Shown here piece after piece: positions 22,836-30,085 of a stretch of 34,342 bases of DNA. The notes under the pieces were generated by a model. That model had not been told where the DNA came from. It saw only the letters and a program-made list of their open reading frames with translations, and did no database searches. This DNA comes from an uncultured bacterium (GTDB lineage Bacteria; Patescibacteriota; Minisyncoccia; Moranbacterales; UBA2206), in contig CAIKZD010000010.1 in the NCBI GenBank assembly GCA_903831805.1, positions 1 through 34,342 of the forward strand, read 5' to 3'. The translations under genes were made by a program, and so were the position numbers. Position 1 is the stretch's first letter. Every line of letters begins with the position of its first letter.

Positions 22836-23189
22836 CTACGCAATTTTCTTAAACGTAATCTTATACACCGGTTCATAACTGTTGTCATATTCATCTTTCA
22901 AAGCGATGGTTTTGCCAGCCATCAAATCTGTCATGGCAATGTCAGTGAGCATTTGCCCCAGTTCATCAGACTTAGCTTTTAATCTCTCCAACTCGTCCCA
23001 ACGCGCACCCAGTCTCCCCTGCGTCAATGTTTCAATCTGTTTTTTCTTCTCGCGCAGCTCTTTCAATTTTTCCGTCGTCTCCTCATAATCATTAGCGCTC
23101 AAAAGCGCATCGCGATATTCCCGCTTAATGTCTTTTTGCCCTTTTTTGTTCTCTAAAATTTCGTTATACACTTCTTGGATGTCCCGCAT
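22836..23189 (-). CDS. Conserved-looking coiled-coil protein of unknown function (117 aa)
   Basis: The protein begins MRDIQEVYNEILENKKGQKDIKREYRDAL and continues with long Lys/Glu heptad-like helices (about residues 1-85). It ends in a short beta-like tail (YDNSYEPVYKITFKKIA). This pattern is familiar to me from candidate-phylum proteins without an assigned function, but that is memory, not a search. It has no cysteine, membrane segment or catalytic motif. The gene is a single unit between two small plus-strand genes, without a Shine-Dalgarno. Confidence 0.65.
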   Translation of the reverse strand: MRDIQEVYNEILENKKGQKDIKREYRDALLSANDYEETTEKLKELREKKKQIETLTQGRLGARWDELERLKAKSDELGQMLTDIAMTDLMAGKTIALKDEYDNSYEPVYKITFKKIA

Positions 23190-23343
23190 AAATTTGTTTT
23201 AAAAATTAAAATATAGCCCCCTTGGCTACTCAATGATTTTAGCACAGATTATCCAAATCTCCCAGACGGACGGCCTTGTCCCCATTAATCCTATTATGTT
23301 ACAATCATGGTAAGATAAATCTCAAACACGAGGGGGATAGAAT

Positions 23344-23487
23344 ATGAAACGGCTGAAAAGCTTTTTGCGAAAAGTTGTCGAACTGTTTGTCAAATGGGAA
23401 ACTGAGTTCGATGACGCCTGTGCCAAACTCAAAAAAGATGGCATCGATATTGCGGCCAAGTTAAACAGCAGTTCTTTGGATAGATGA
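23344..23487 (+). CDS. Small hypothetical protein (47 aa)
   Basis: A short frame not recognised as any family. It encodes an amphipathic basic N-terminal helix (MKRLKSFLRKVVELFVKW) followed by an acidic/polar half ending SSSLDR. A purine-rich ribosome site (gaggggg, 23330-23336) lies 7 nt before the ATG. A plausible promoter (TTGTCC-18-TACAAT) and a strong terminator frame it, which supports real expression. The helix could lie on the membrane surface, or the peptide could be toxin-like. Nothing in the sequence decides this. Confidence 0.6.
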   Translation: MKRLKSFLRKVVELFVKWETEFDDACAKLKKDGIDIAAKLNSSSLDR

Positions 23488-23511
23488 CAATCGTCATGGC
23501 ACATTTAGTAT

Positions 23512-23551
23512 GGGGAGTTTCTTGCTCAAGCAAAAACTCCCTTGTTTTTTT
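23512..23551 (+). terminator. Intrinsic terminator of the 47-aa gene
   Basis: Stem ggggagttt/aaactccc with loop containing cttgctcaag, followed by ttgttttttt. Confidence 0.8.
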
Positions 23552-23662
23552 AATTTCACTGATTTATACTATATTTATGAAACAACCCCACAAATAAATT
23601 TGCCAAAAATACTGCATTTATGGGGTTAGTCTGAATAAAGTAATTGATAAAATTTCTAGCTT

Positions 23663-24667
23663 ATGATTAGCCAAATTTCTAGCGGGGCGCAGCGCATTTT
23701 TTCCGGCATTCAACCGTCGGGCAATCTCCATATCGGCAACTATTTAGGCGCCATCCGTAACTGGGTCAAACTGCAAGATGAATATGACTCCATTTTTTGC
23801 GTGGTCGACCTGCACGCCATCACTGTCCCCCAAGACCCCGAAGCTTTGCAGAAAAGAACATTAGAAGTGGCCAAAGTCTATCTGGCCGCCGGCATTGATC
23901 CAGAAAAATGCTCGCTGTTTATTCAGTCGCACGTGAGCGAGCACGCTGAGTTGGGGTGGATATTAAATACGATTACAAAAATACCCGAACTGGATAAAAT
24001 GACCCAATTCAAAGACAAGACCGCCAAAACCGGAAAAGAAAGTGTCGCAGTTGGACTTTTCGATTATCCAGTGTTGATGGCCGCTGACATTCTTTTGTAT
24101 GACACCGAACTCGTGCCAGTCGGCAAGGACCAAAAGCAACACGTGGAACTGACCAGAACTTTAGGCGAAAGATTCAATCATAAATTCGGCGAAACTTTTG
24201 TCATTCCAAAAGCGTACACTACAGCCGTCAGCGAAAACATTATGGGGCTGGACGATCCGAGCAAGAAAATGAGCAAGTCCGCTAAGAGCGAATACAATTA
24301 TATTTCCCTCACCGATGACGCTGAAACTGTACGGAAAAAAATCAAAAAAGCCGTCACTGATTCTGGCTCTGAAATCGTATATCGCGACGAAAAACCGGCC
24401 CTCAAAAATTTGATCAACATCTACTCCCTATTGTCCGAGAAGTCGCCGCAAGAAATCGAAAAAGAATATACTGACAAAGGTTATGCTGATTTTAAATCTG
24501 GCTTATCAGAAGTAGTCATCGCCTTCCTCGAACCATTCCAACAAAAAATGTCCGCTCTGACTGACGAAAAAGTCTTAGCAATTTTGCGCGCCGGCGCCGA
24601 AAAAGTCAGGCCACTTGCGAAGAAAAAATTGGATGAAGTGAAGAAAAAAATCGGTTTTATTCTCTGA
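23663..24667 (+). CDS. trpS: Tryptophanyl-tRNA synthetase
   Basis: This class Ic aminoacyl-tRNA synthetase charges tRNA-Trp. The HIGH-type motif is PSGNLHIGNYLGA (18-30) and the KMSKS loop is KKMSKS (201-206). Trp-recognition segments FSGIQPSG, MAADILLYDTELVPVGKDQKQHVELTR and AELGWILNT are present. Length is 334 aa, normal for the bacterial type. A promoter TTGTTT-17-TATACT overlaps the T run of the preceding terminator. A leader hairpin (aacccca/tggggtt) lies before the start, with no T-box features. No Shine-Dalgarno is visible. Confidence 0.96.
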   Translation: MISQISSGAQRIFSGIQPSGNLHIGNYLGAIRNWVKLQDEYDSIFCVVDLHAITVPQDPEALQKRTLEVAKVYLAAGIDPEKCSLFIQSHVSEHAELGWILNTITKIPELDKMTQFKDKTAKTGKESVAVGLFDYPVLMAADILLYDTELVPVGKDQKQHVELTRTLGERFNHKFGETFVIPKAYTTAVSENIMGLDDPSKKMSKSAKSEYNYISLTDDAETVRKKIKKAVTDSGSEIVYRDEKPALKNLINIYSLLSEKSPQEIEKEYTDKGYADFKSGLSEVVIAFLEPFQQKMSALTDEKVLAILRAGAEKVRPLAKKKLDEVKKKIGFIL

Positions 24668-24687
24668 TTACGCAACTACTCTCTACT

Positions 24688-24720
24688 AAAAACCATTGAA
24701 CTATTTTGAATGGTTTTTTT
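24688..24720 (+). terminator. Intrinsic terminator of trpS
   Basis: Stem aaaaaccatt/aatggttttt with an 11-nt loop, followed by a T-rich tail. Confidence 0.85.
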
Positions 24721-24791
24721 CTTTTTTTTGACAAAAACAGAAAAGTATAATAAGAATATATTAGGAGAGAACCATCCAAAAGGAGAGCCTT

Positions 24792-24944
24792 ATGCAATTC
24801 AAGCTACCACAATATGATCCCTTCAAACCTATTACCAGGCGTTTTGAAGTAAAGCCAGGGGATACCGAAGAATGGAACAAACAAAGAGAAGTAGACTTAA
24901 AAAAAGTACAAGAGCGTGAAGAAAGACTGAAAAAGCAAGTTTAA
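24792..24944 (+). CDS. Small charged protein (50 aa)
   Basis: Unrecognised. The N-terminal half is aromatic and proline-containing (QFKLPQYDPFKP). The C-terminal half is a Lys/Glu-rich helix (EWNKQREVDLKKVQEREER). A consensus Shine-Dalgarno (aaaggag) lies 7 nt upstream of the ATG, and the same aggagag string occurs once more 18 nt earlier. A TTGACA box (24728-24733) starts the unit, and a hairpin terminator ends it after a structured 3' region. It may be an RNA- or protein-binding adaptor, but that is only a guess from composition. Confidence 0.55.
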   Translation: MQFKLPQYDPFKPITRRFEVKPGDTEEWNKQREVDLKKVQEREERLKKQV

Positions 24945-25089
24945 AATAAACTCTTCCCATGATCATTAGGAGCATTGGAAAATCCACCTTAAGGGATTCT
25001 CTAAATGCTCATGGGAAAATCCACCCCTCACATTCTCTCCTCCCCCCACCCCCTCAGCCGGATTGCCGGAAGGGGGTTCTTTTTTTATA
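24945..25089 (+). terminator. Structured 3' region and intrinsic terminator of the 50-aa gene
   Basis: The first part can pair gagcatt/aatgctc and contains gaaaatccacc twice. The terminator proper is ccccct-cag-ccgg-attg-ccgg-a-aggggg (25049-25076) followed by ttcttttttt. No gene is visible. Confidence 0.65.
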
Positions 25090-25094
25090 CAAAC

Positions 25095-25127
25095 AAAAAC
25101 CGCCAGCATCAAAGTCTGGGCGGTTTA
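25095..25127 (-). terminator. Intrinsic terminator for the GIY-YIG gene
   Basis: Stem aaaccgcc/ggcggttt with T5 on the minus strand, beyond the repeat that follows the GIY-YIG gene. Confidence 0.6.
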
Positions 25128-25137
25128 AAATAGGCAT

Positions 25138-25292
25138 GTCATCCTGAGCGGAGTGAGTCGCCGCTGAGGCGACGAACGCAGTCGAAGGATCTGCCCGTGG
25201 TTACCGCAAGGCTTGTGATTTATAGGAAAACTGCTGGTCACACCAAGCAGATTCTTCGACTGCGCCTGAGTACGGGCTTCGCTCAGAATGAC
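25138..25292. repeat. 155-bp palindromic repeat with gtcatcctgagc ends
   Basis: The ends gtcatcctgagc (25138-25149) and gctcagaatgac (25281-25292) are inverted with one mismatch. Inner parts cgcagtcgaaggatct and agattcttcgactgcg are inverted too. This sequence type is a repeat I recall from many genomes. It directly abuts the GIY-YIG gene stop (8 nt). Confidence 0.8.
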
Positions 25293-25300
25293 AAAATTTT

Positions 25301-25582
25301 TTATAGTTCATCAAACAAATCTCGCCAGTATGAATTTTCTTTTTCAATAAGCATCATCTTCTTTTTTCTTGTCCAACCCTTTAATTGTTTTTCTCTTTCC
25401 AGAGCACTCCACACATTCTCCGTCTGTTCAAAATATATCAACTTATCAATGTTGTATTTTTTTGTAAATCCTTCGACTGCTTTACTCTTATGCTCCTGCA
25501 CTCTTCTTATTAAATTAGAAGTTACACCGATATACAATGTCCCTGAGTTATTCGTCATTATATAAACGCAATATTGTTTCAT
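25301..25582 (-). CDS. Small GIY-YIG endonuclease-domain protein
   Basis: This 93-aa protein is a stand-alone GIY-YIG domain of the UPF0213/YhbQ type. It has VYIMTNNSGTLYIGVTSNLIRRVQEHK (GIY-YIG positions read VYI and YIG, with catalytic Arg in RRVQEH). The last motif is SALEREKQLKGWTRKKKMMLIE, with the conserved Glu. The family contains small nucleases often scattered in candidate-phylum genomes. The biological role is not established. Here it sits directly beside a palindromic repeat, which could be a substrate or a hitchhiker. Confidence 0.88.
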   Translation of the reverse strand: MKQYCVYIMTNNSGTLYIGVTSNLIRRVQEHKSKAVEGFTKKYNIDKLIYFEQTENVWSALEREKQLKGWTRKKKMMLIEKENSYWRDLFDEL

Positions 25583-25591
25583 TACTTTTTA

Positions 25592-26941
25592 CTATCCCCT
25601 AATCATCCCAAGCAATTCATCCCGCTTTTCTTCCATCATTTCTTTCGTCTTGGCTTCGAGATTCAGACGCAATTTCGGCTCGGTATTTGAAGCGCGTACA
25701 TTGAACCACCAATCCGGAAAATCGATACGGATGCCGTCCAGGGTGTCCAATTTTCCCTCGGCGTATTTCCATTTCAAATTTTCCAACACTGCGTCCTTGT
25801 CGGCCACTTCAGAGTTGATTTCTCCGCTCTGAAAATATCTTTTCAACTCCACTGTGAGTTCTGAAATCTTCTTGCCGCTTTCATTCAAAAGATTAACGAG
25901 TGTGAGCACTGCCAAAGTCGCCATTTCCGCGTTGGAATTTTCTTGCCAATAGTAGTGCCCGGACAATTCACCGGCAAAAACGGCTTTTTCTTTTCTCATT
26001 TGCGCTTTGATGAGCGAGTGTCCGACACGCGAGCGATGGGCCACCGCGCCATTTTCTTCCAGCACTTCTTTCACCGCATTGGAACTGCGCAGATCATATA
26101 GCACTGTGCCGCCTGGATGATTTTTCAAAACTTCCTTGCCCAAAAGGGCGGTGACAAAATCCATCGGGATGATTTCCCCTTTTTCGGAAACAAAACCGAC
26201 ACGATCCGCGTCGCCGTCATACGAGATGCCTAGGTCAGCTTTCTCGGCCACCACTCTCTCTTGCAAAGCCGCCAGTGTTTCCAACTTCAGCGGGTTAGCT
26301 TCGTGATTCGGAAAATTGCCGTCAAAATTATCATACATATACACGGTTTCGATTTCCGAAGCCAAATTTTCAAAAACTTTTTTATCAGCGATGCCCATAC
26401 CATTGGCAAAATCAATGACCACTTTTTTCCGCCCCAAGCCTTTTTTGAAAAAACTGGTCACATATTCCAGATATTCATTTTTCAATTCGCCGTCTTCTTC
26501 CATCTGACCTTTTTCTCCGTCATAGGAAAACTCTCCGGCCACGGCAGCGTCACGAATCTCTTCCATCCCGGTGCCTTCTCCAATGGGCACCGCGCCTTTC
26601 AAACAAAATTTCATCCCATTATATTCCGCCGGGTTATGCGAAGCTGTCACGACCACCGCCGCGTCCACCTCCAATTTCCACGAAGCGAAATAGACCATCG
26701 GAGTCGAACTCAATCCCAGCATGATAACGTCTGCGCCTTGATCAGTGATGCCTTCGGCGAGCGCCGCTCCCAACTCCGGAGAAGTTTCCCGCATATCAAT
26801 GCCCAGCGCAATTTTTTTCGCACCGGTATAGGTTACTAGGGCGCGGCCAATGCTATACGCCACATCTGTGTTGACTTCTTCGCCATAAAGTCCCCGCACA
26901 TCATACGCCTTAAAAATCGCCGGATTGATAGCTTTTTCCAT
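25592..26941 (-). CDS. manB: Phosphomannomutase/phosphoglucomutase
   Basis: This 449-aa alpha-D-phosphohexomutase interconverts mannose-1-P/6-P or glucose-1-P/6-P for sugar nucleotide synthesis. All four signatures are present: the phosphoserine loop TASHNPAEYNGMK (Ser101), the metal-binding DGDADR (242-247), the sugar-binding GELSGHYY and the phosphate-binding RASNTEPKLR. The N-terminal FKAYDVRGLYGEEV is typical. It forms a minus-strand pair with the GIY-YIG gene downstream (10-bp gap), but the two need not be related in function. The gene symbol is by family only. Specificity cannot be read from sequence. Confidence 0.93.
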   Translation of the reverse strand: MEKAINPAIFKAYDVRGLYGEEVNTDVAYSIGRALVTYTGAKKIALGIDMRETSPELGAALAEGITDQGADVIMLGLSSTPMVYFASWKLEVDAAVVVTASHNPAEYNGMKFCLKGAVPIGEGTGMEEIRDAAVAGEFSYDGEKGQMEEDGELKNEYLEYVTSFFKKGLGRKKVVIDFANGMGIADKKVFENLASEIETVYMYDNFDGNFPNHEANPLKLETLAALQERVVAEKADLGISYDGDADRVGFVSEKGEIIPMDFVTALLGKEVLKNHPGGTVLYDLRSSNAVKEVLEENGAVAHRSRVGHSLIKAQMRKEKAVFAGELSGHYYWQENSNAEMATLAVLTLVNLLNESGKKISELTVELKRYFQSGEINSEVADKDAVLENLKWKYAEGKLDTLDGIRIDFPDWWFNVRASNTEPKLRLNLEAKTKEMMEEKRDELLGMIRG

Positions 26942-27001
26942 AAGATTTATTTAGATTATTATGCCTTAATTATACTATTTTTCCGTATTTATTCAAAATG
27001 T

Positions 27002-27541
27002 TTAAATGATTTTGAAATTCCATTTCCACTCTTTCGAATGCTTGGCATAGTCCACTCCCACTCGCGCCGATTTCGTGATTTTGAATTTCTTTTTTTCCTT
27101 TGGACATTCAATCCATAATTTTTGTCCCAGCGTCAAATCATGTTTGTTTAATGCTCCATCAATATGCAAAAATTTCGTCAACTTTCCCGGGCCATTCAAT
27201 TGCGGTAGAGACGCATTGTAATGCGTCTCTACAGGGCGCACCCCGCGAATTAAAACCGCGGCCGGATAATCTATGCCCTCTGTCACAATATTCAACATGG
27301 AATACATGCCATAAATTAAATAGACATACGCCCGGCCCGGACTCCCAAACATGATTTCCGTCCGTGGCGTGCGACCGCGCGAAGCGTGCGAGGCTCTGTC
27401 GTGAAAGCCGCGATAGACTTCTGTTTCTGTAATCATGGCGCGCGTTATTTTCCCACGATATTCCCGCACCAAAAAACAACCCAAAAGATCTTTGGCGACT
27501 TTAATAGTATTTTGATTATAGAAATCACGGTTGACTATCAT
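27002..27541 (-). CDS. AAG/MPG-type 3-methyladenine DNA glycosylase
   Basis: This base-excision glycosylase of the alkyladenine DNA glycosylase fold removes alkylated purines. Family segments are DLLGCFLVREY, ITETEVYRGFHDRASHASRGRTPRTEIMFGSPGRAYVYLIYGMYSMLNIV (catalytic Glu, the HAS/RT signature and the YLIYGMY motif) and LNGPGKLTKFL. The ATG at 27541 is preferred because agga lies 7 nt before it. An in-frame ATG at 27559 would add six residues. A tgtagagacg palindrome (27205-27232) is inserted in frame after IRGVRPVE and gives the odd segment THYNASLPQ. It is divergent from ychF. Confidence 0.92.
   Translation of the reverse strand: MIVNRDFYNQNTIKVAKDLLGCFLVREYRGKITRAMITETEVYRGFHDRASHASRGRTPRTEIMFGSPGRAYVYLIYGMYSMLNIVTEGIDYPAAVLIRGVRPVETHYNASLPQLNGPGKLTKFLHIDGALNKHDLTLGQKLWIECPKEKKKFKITKSARVGVDYAKHSKEWKWNFKII
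27205..27232. repeat. gtagagacg palindrome inserted in frame in the AAG gene
   Basis: Perfect arms gtagagacgcatt and aatgcgtctctac with a 2-nt loop. The sequence type is the same as the uvrA palindrome at 6806. Confidence 0.85.
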
Positions 27542-27561
27542 AACGTTCCTGTATATCATTC

Positions 27562-27602
27562 GTACATTAGTATCTTCGTATATAATTCATAATTAGTAAA
27601 GT
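27562..27602. repeat. Half copy of the AT-rich repeat before ychF
   Basis: It reads cgtacattagtatcttcg to cataattagtaaagt and matches the right half of the repeats at 17311 and 31647. It ends directly at the ychF start codon. Confidence 0.6.
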
Positions 27603-28649
27603 ATGAAAATCGCTATTGTCGGCCTCCCCAATGTCGGCAAATCCACCCTCTTTAAAGCTTTGACCAAAACACCGGTCGACATTAACAATTATCCTTTTTG
27701 CACCATCGAACCTAATGTGGGCATTGTGAAAGTGCCGGATACGCGTCTTTTGCAATTGGCGGAGATGTCCCAGTCGAAAAAAATCGTGCCGACCGTCATC
27801 GAGTTTGTGGACGTGGCCGGCCTGGTGAAAGGCGCCTCCACCGGTGAAGGCTTGGGCAATAAATTTTTAGCCAACATCCGCGAGACTGACGCGATCGTGC
27901 AAGTGGTACGGGTTTTCGCCAATGACAAAATTATCCATGTCCATAACAAAATTGAACCAGAAGGCGATGTGGAAATCATCAACACGGAACTGATTATGGC
28001 GGATTTGGAAACGGTCAAAAAAGTGCGCGTGCGCATCGAAAAAGAACTGCGTGGCAAGAAAAAAGGGGCGGATGTACAATTGGCCGCTTTGGAAAAAATT
28101 CAGAAAAATTTGGAAGATGGCAATCTAGCCAACGGAACAATTTTAGATCTGACTGATGAAAACGTCAGCCTCATAGTGCGCGAACTGTCGCTTCTTACTA
28201 TGAAGCCTTTTCTGTATGTCTATAACGTCACTGACATTACGCAAAGATTATCTCCGGAGCTGGAAAAAAGAAATCACGTGAAACTCGACATCAAAATTGA
28301 AGAAGAATTGATTGAGATGACAACCGAAGAAGCAGCTGAGTTGGAGATTAAATCCAATCTGGATGCCCTGATCATAAAGGCTTATGAGATTTTGGGCCTC
28401 ATCACCTTCCTTACCACTGGCGTTGACGAATCACGCGCCTGGACGATCAAAAAGGGCTGGACCGCACCTTTGGCCGGCACGGCTATTCATAATGATTTCA
28501 AAGATAAATTTATCCGCGCCGAAGTCGTCCAGTGGGACAAACTCTTGGAAGCCGGCACTTGGGGAAAAGCCCGCGAACTTGGCACGCTCCGCACCGAAGG
28601 CAAAGATTATGTCGTGCAAGATGGAGATGTGATGGAATTTAAGATCTAA
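27603..28649 (+). CDS. ychF: YchF/Ola1-family ATPase
   Basis: This universally conserved Obg-like P-loop NTPase binds ribosomes and prefers ATP in characterised members. It has the P-loop GLPNVGKST (7-15), switch I NVGIVKVPDTR, Walker B DVAGLVKGASTGEGLGN and a degenerate G4 motif (YVYNVTD instead of NKxD). A coiled-coil insert (LRGKKKGADVQLAALEKIQ) and a C-terminal TGS domain (LITFLTTGVDESRAWTIKKGWTAPLAGTAIHNDF) complete it. Length 348 aa is slightly short but complete. The ATG follows a repeat half-element, without a Shine-Dalgarno. Confidence 0.95.
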   Translation: MKIAIVGLPNVGKSTLFKALTKTPVDINNYPFCTIEPNVGIVKVPDTRLLQLAEMSQSKKIVPTVIEFVDVAGLVKGASTGEGLGNKFLANIRETDAIVQVVRVFANDKIIHVHNKIEPEGDVEIINTELIMADLETVKKVRVRIEKELRGKKKGADVQLAALEKIQKNLEDGNLANGTILDLTDENVSLIVRELSLLTMKPFLYVYNVTDITQRLSPELEKRNHVKLDIKIEEELIEMTTEEAAELEIKSNLDALIIKAYEILGLITFLTTGVDESRAWTIKKGWTAPLAGTAIHNDFKDKFIRAEVVQWDKLLEAGTWGKARELGTLRTEGKDYVVQDGDVMEFKI

Positions 28650-28658
28650 ACTGCAAGC

Positions 28659-28687
28659 TTGACTTTTCCCCTATCCTCGCTTATACT
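28659..28687 (+). promoter_or_regulatory. Promoter of the rpsF-ssb-rpsR operon
   Basis: TTGACT (28659-28664) and TATACT (28682-28687) with a 17-nt spacer. It lies 132 nt before the rpsF ATG, leaving a structured leader. Confidence 0.7.
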
Positions 28688-28694
28688 TGAGCTA

Positions 28695-28800
28695 ACTTAG
28701 AAAGTCCAGTGATTCTCTCGCCCAGACGTAAGGTCGGGGATAAGAGCATCGACACCCGTCACAAGGACTTTCTTTGGACGGATTTTATTAATCAAAGTAA
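28695..28800 (+). promoter_or_regulatory. Structured rpsF leader, candidate S6:S18-binding RNA
   Basis: The closing stem agaaagtcc (28699-28707)/ggactttct (28765-28773) is extended by gtga/tcac and encloses a ctct-cg-ccc/ggg-ata-agag hairpin and a single-stranded gacacccg. Autogenous leaders recognised by the S6:S18 pair are established for this operon in many bacteria. The CCG-containing bulge and position fit, but I cannot run a covariance model. Confidence 0.55.
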
Positions 28801-28818
28801 CTATTAAGCGAAAAGACT

Positions 28819-29298
28819 ATGCAATACGAATTGTTCTATCTGATCGGAGTTTCCAAGGAAGCGGAACTGGCCGAGATCAAAAAGGAAGTGGAAGGCATTG
28901 TGGAAACGGCTGGCGGAAAATTCTTGGAAAAAGAAACCCTGGAAAAAAGACGCCTGTCTTATGAAATTAAGCACGAAAATCACGGCGTGTATCTTTGCCG
29001 AAGATTTGAACTCGAAGAAGCGGAAAGTATGGCCGAAATTGTCAAAAATCTCAATCTCTGCACCCGCATCTTGCGCTTTTTGATCAGTAAAGCTTCCGAA
29101 CTGCCGGAACTCAAATCCAAAGAAGAACGAATGGCCGAAGCCGCCAAACGGGAAAGCCGCAAGGAACAAAAGGAGGTCAAGCCGGAAGCCAGAAAAGTAA
29201 GTGAGATAAAAACTGTCAAAAAAGTTGAGGAAAAGACGGAAGAAAAAGAGAAAAGCGAAGACATTGACAAGAAGTTAGAGGAAATATTAAATATTTAA
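28819..29298 (+). CDS. rpsF: 30S ribosomal protein bS6 with charged C-terminal extension
   Basis: Residues 1-95 form the bS6 ferredoxin-like domain (MQYELFYLIGV, GKFLEKETLEKRRLSYEIKHENHGVYLCRRFEL, CTRILRFLI). At 159 aa it is longer than usual. The last 55 residues are Lys/Glu-rich and probably disordered or helical (RKEQKEVKPEARKVSEIK ... KKLEEILNI). bS6 binds bS18 on the 30S platform. First gene of rpsF-ssb-rpsR. Confidence 0.93.
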   Translation: MQYELFYLIGVSKEAELAEIKKEVEGIVETAGGKFLEKETLEKRRLSYEIKHENHGVYLCRRFELEEAESMAEIVKNLNLCTRILRFLISKASELPELKSKEERMAEAAKRESRKEQKEVKPEARKVSEIKTVKKVEEKTEEKEKSEDIDKKLEEILNI

Positions 29299-29307
29299 CA
29301 AATACTT

Positions 29308-29799
29308 ATGAACCTGAACAAAGTCATGCTCGTCGGCCGTCTAACCAAAGACGTCGAAGTCAGAAACACGCCTAGTGGTCAAGCTGTGGCCGCCATTTCC
29401 ATGGCCACCAATCGTTTTTGGAAAGACAAAAGCGGAACACGCCAAGACCAGACTGAATTCCATAATGTCGTGCTGTGGGGAAGACTGGCTGAGATTGCCG
29501 GACAATATCTGTCCAAAGGGCAAGAAGCATACATCGAAGGACGCCTCCAAACCAGAAAATATACCGCTAAAGATGGCACCGAAAGAAGAACCACTGAAAT
29601 TGTTGCCGAAAATATGCAACTCGGTTCTCGCCCGTCAGGCAGCGGTGGCAGCAGCGCCCCTTCTTCTTATGGTAACGGCACTCCAACTGCACCTAGCGCT
29701 CCAGTCGCCCCCCGCCAAGAATCCCCGGCTGAACAAATCCCAACCATCAACCTTGATGAGGAAGAGGAAGAAATCAAGATTGAAGACGTCCCGTTTTAA
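29308..29799 (+). CDS. ssb: Single-stranded DNA-binding protein
   Basis: This OB-fold SSB has MNLNKVMLVGRLTKDVEVRNTPSGQAVAAISMATNRFW and FHNVVLWGRLAEIAGQYLSKGQEAYIEGRLQTRKY. A flexible Gly/Ser/Pro-rich linker (about 110-145) follows, then an acidic C-terminal tip EEEEIKIEDVPF, the peptide that contacts replication and repair partners. Length 163 aa is typical. It sits in the standard place between the genes for bS6 and bS18, 9 nt after rpsF. Confidence 0.96.
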   Translation: MNLNKVMLVGRLTKDVEVRNTPSGQAVAAISMATNRFWKDKSGTRQDQTEFHNVVLWGRLAEIAGQYLSKGQEAYIEGRLQTRKYTAKDGTERRTTEIVAENMQLGSRPSGSGGSSAPSSYGNGTPTAPSAPVAPRQESPAEQIPTINLDEEEEEIKIEDVPF

Positions 29800-29838
29800 T
29801 CAAAATAAGAAAGCTAAAAAGTTAAAAGTTTTACATTT

Positions 29839-30060
29839 ATGGAAGCTCAACAATCAGAGAAAAAAGTTTGCTATTTTTGCCAGAACAAGATGGACAAGAT
29901 AGATTTCAAGGATGCCTATCTTTTGCGTCGTTTTATGAACTCGCAAGGCAAGATTTATCCGACCAAGCGCCATGGCACTTGTACCCGTCACCAAAGAACA
30001 CTGGCCAACGCCATTAAAAAGTCCCGCGTCATGGCTCTCGTACCCTTCGTCGCCAGATAA
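29839..30060 (+). CDS. rpsR: 30S ribosomal protein bS18
   Basis: This 73-aa protein has the bS18 core DAYLLRRFMNSQGKIYPTKRHGTCTRHQRTLANAIKKSR. An N-terminal CYFCQNK gives, with a later Cys, a C+ zinc-ribbon-like form. It ends the rpsF-ssb-rpsR set. The rplI gene, which usually follows in bacteria, is absent, and efp comes next. Confidence 0.95.
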   Translation: MEAQQSEKKVCYFCQNKMDKIDFKDAYLLRRFMNSQGKIYPTKRHGTCTRHQRTLANAIKKSRVMALVPFVAR

Positions 30061-30085
30061 AATGCTTAAATGTTAATATGATCCT

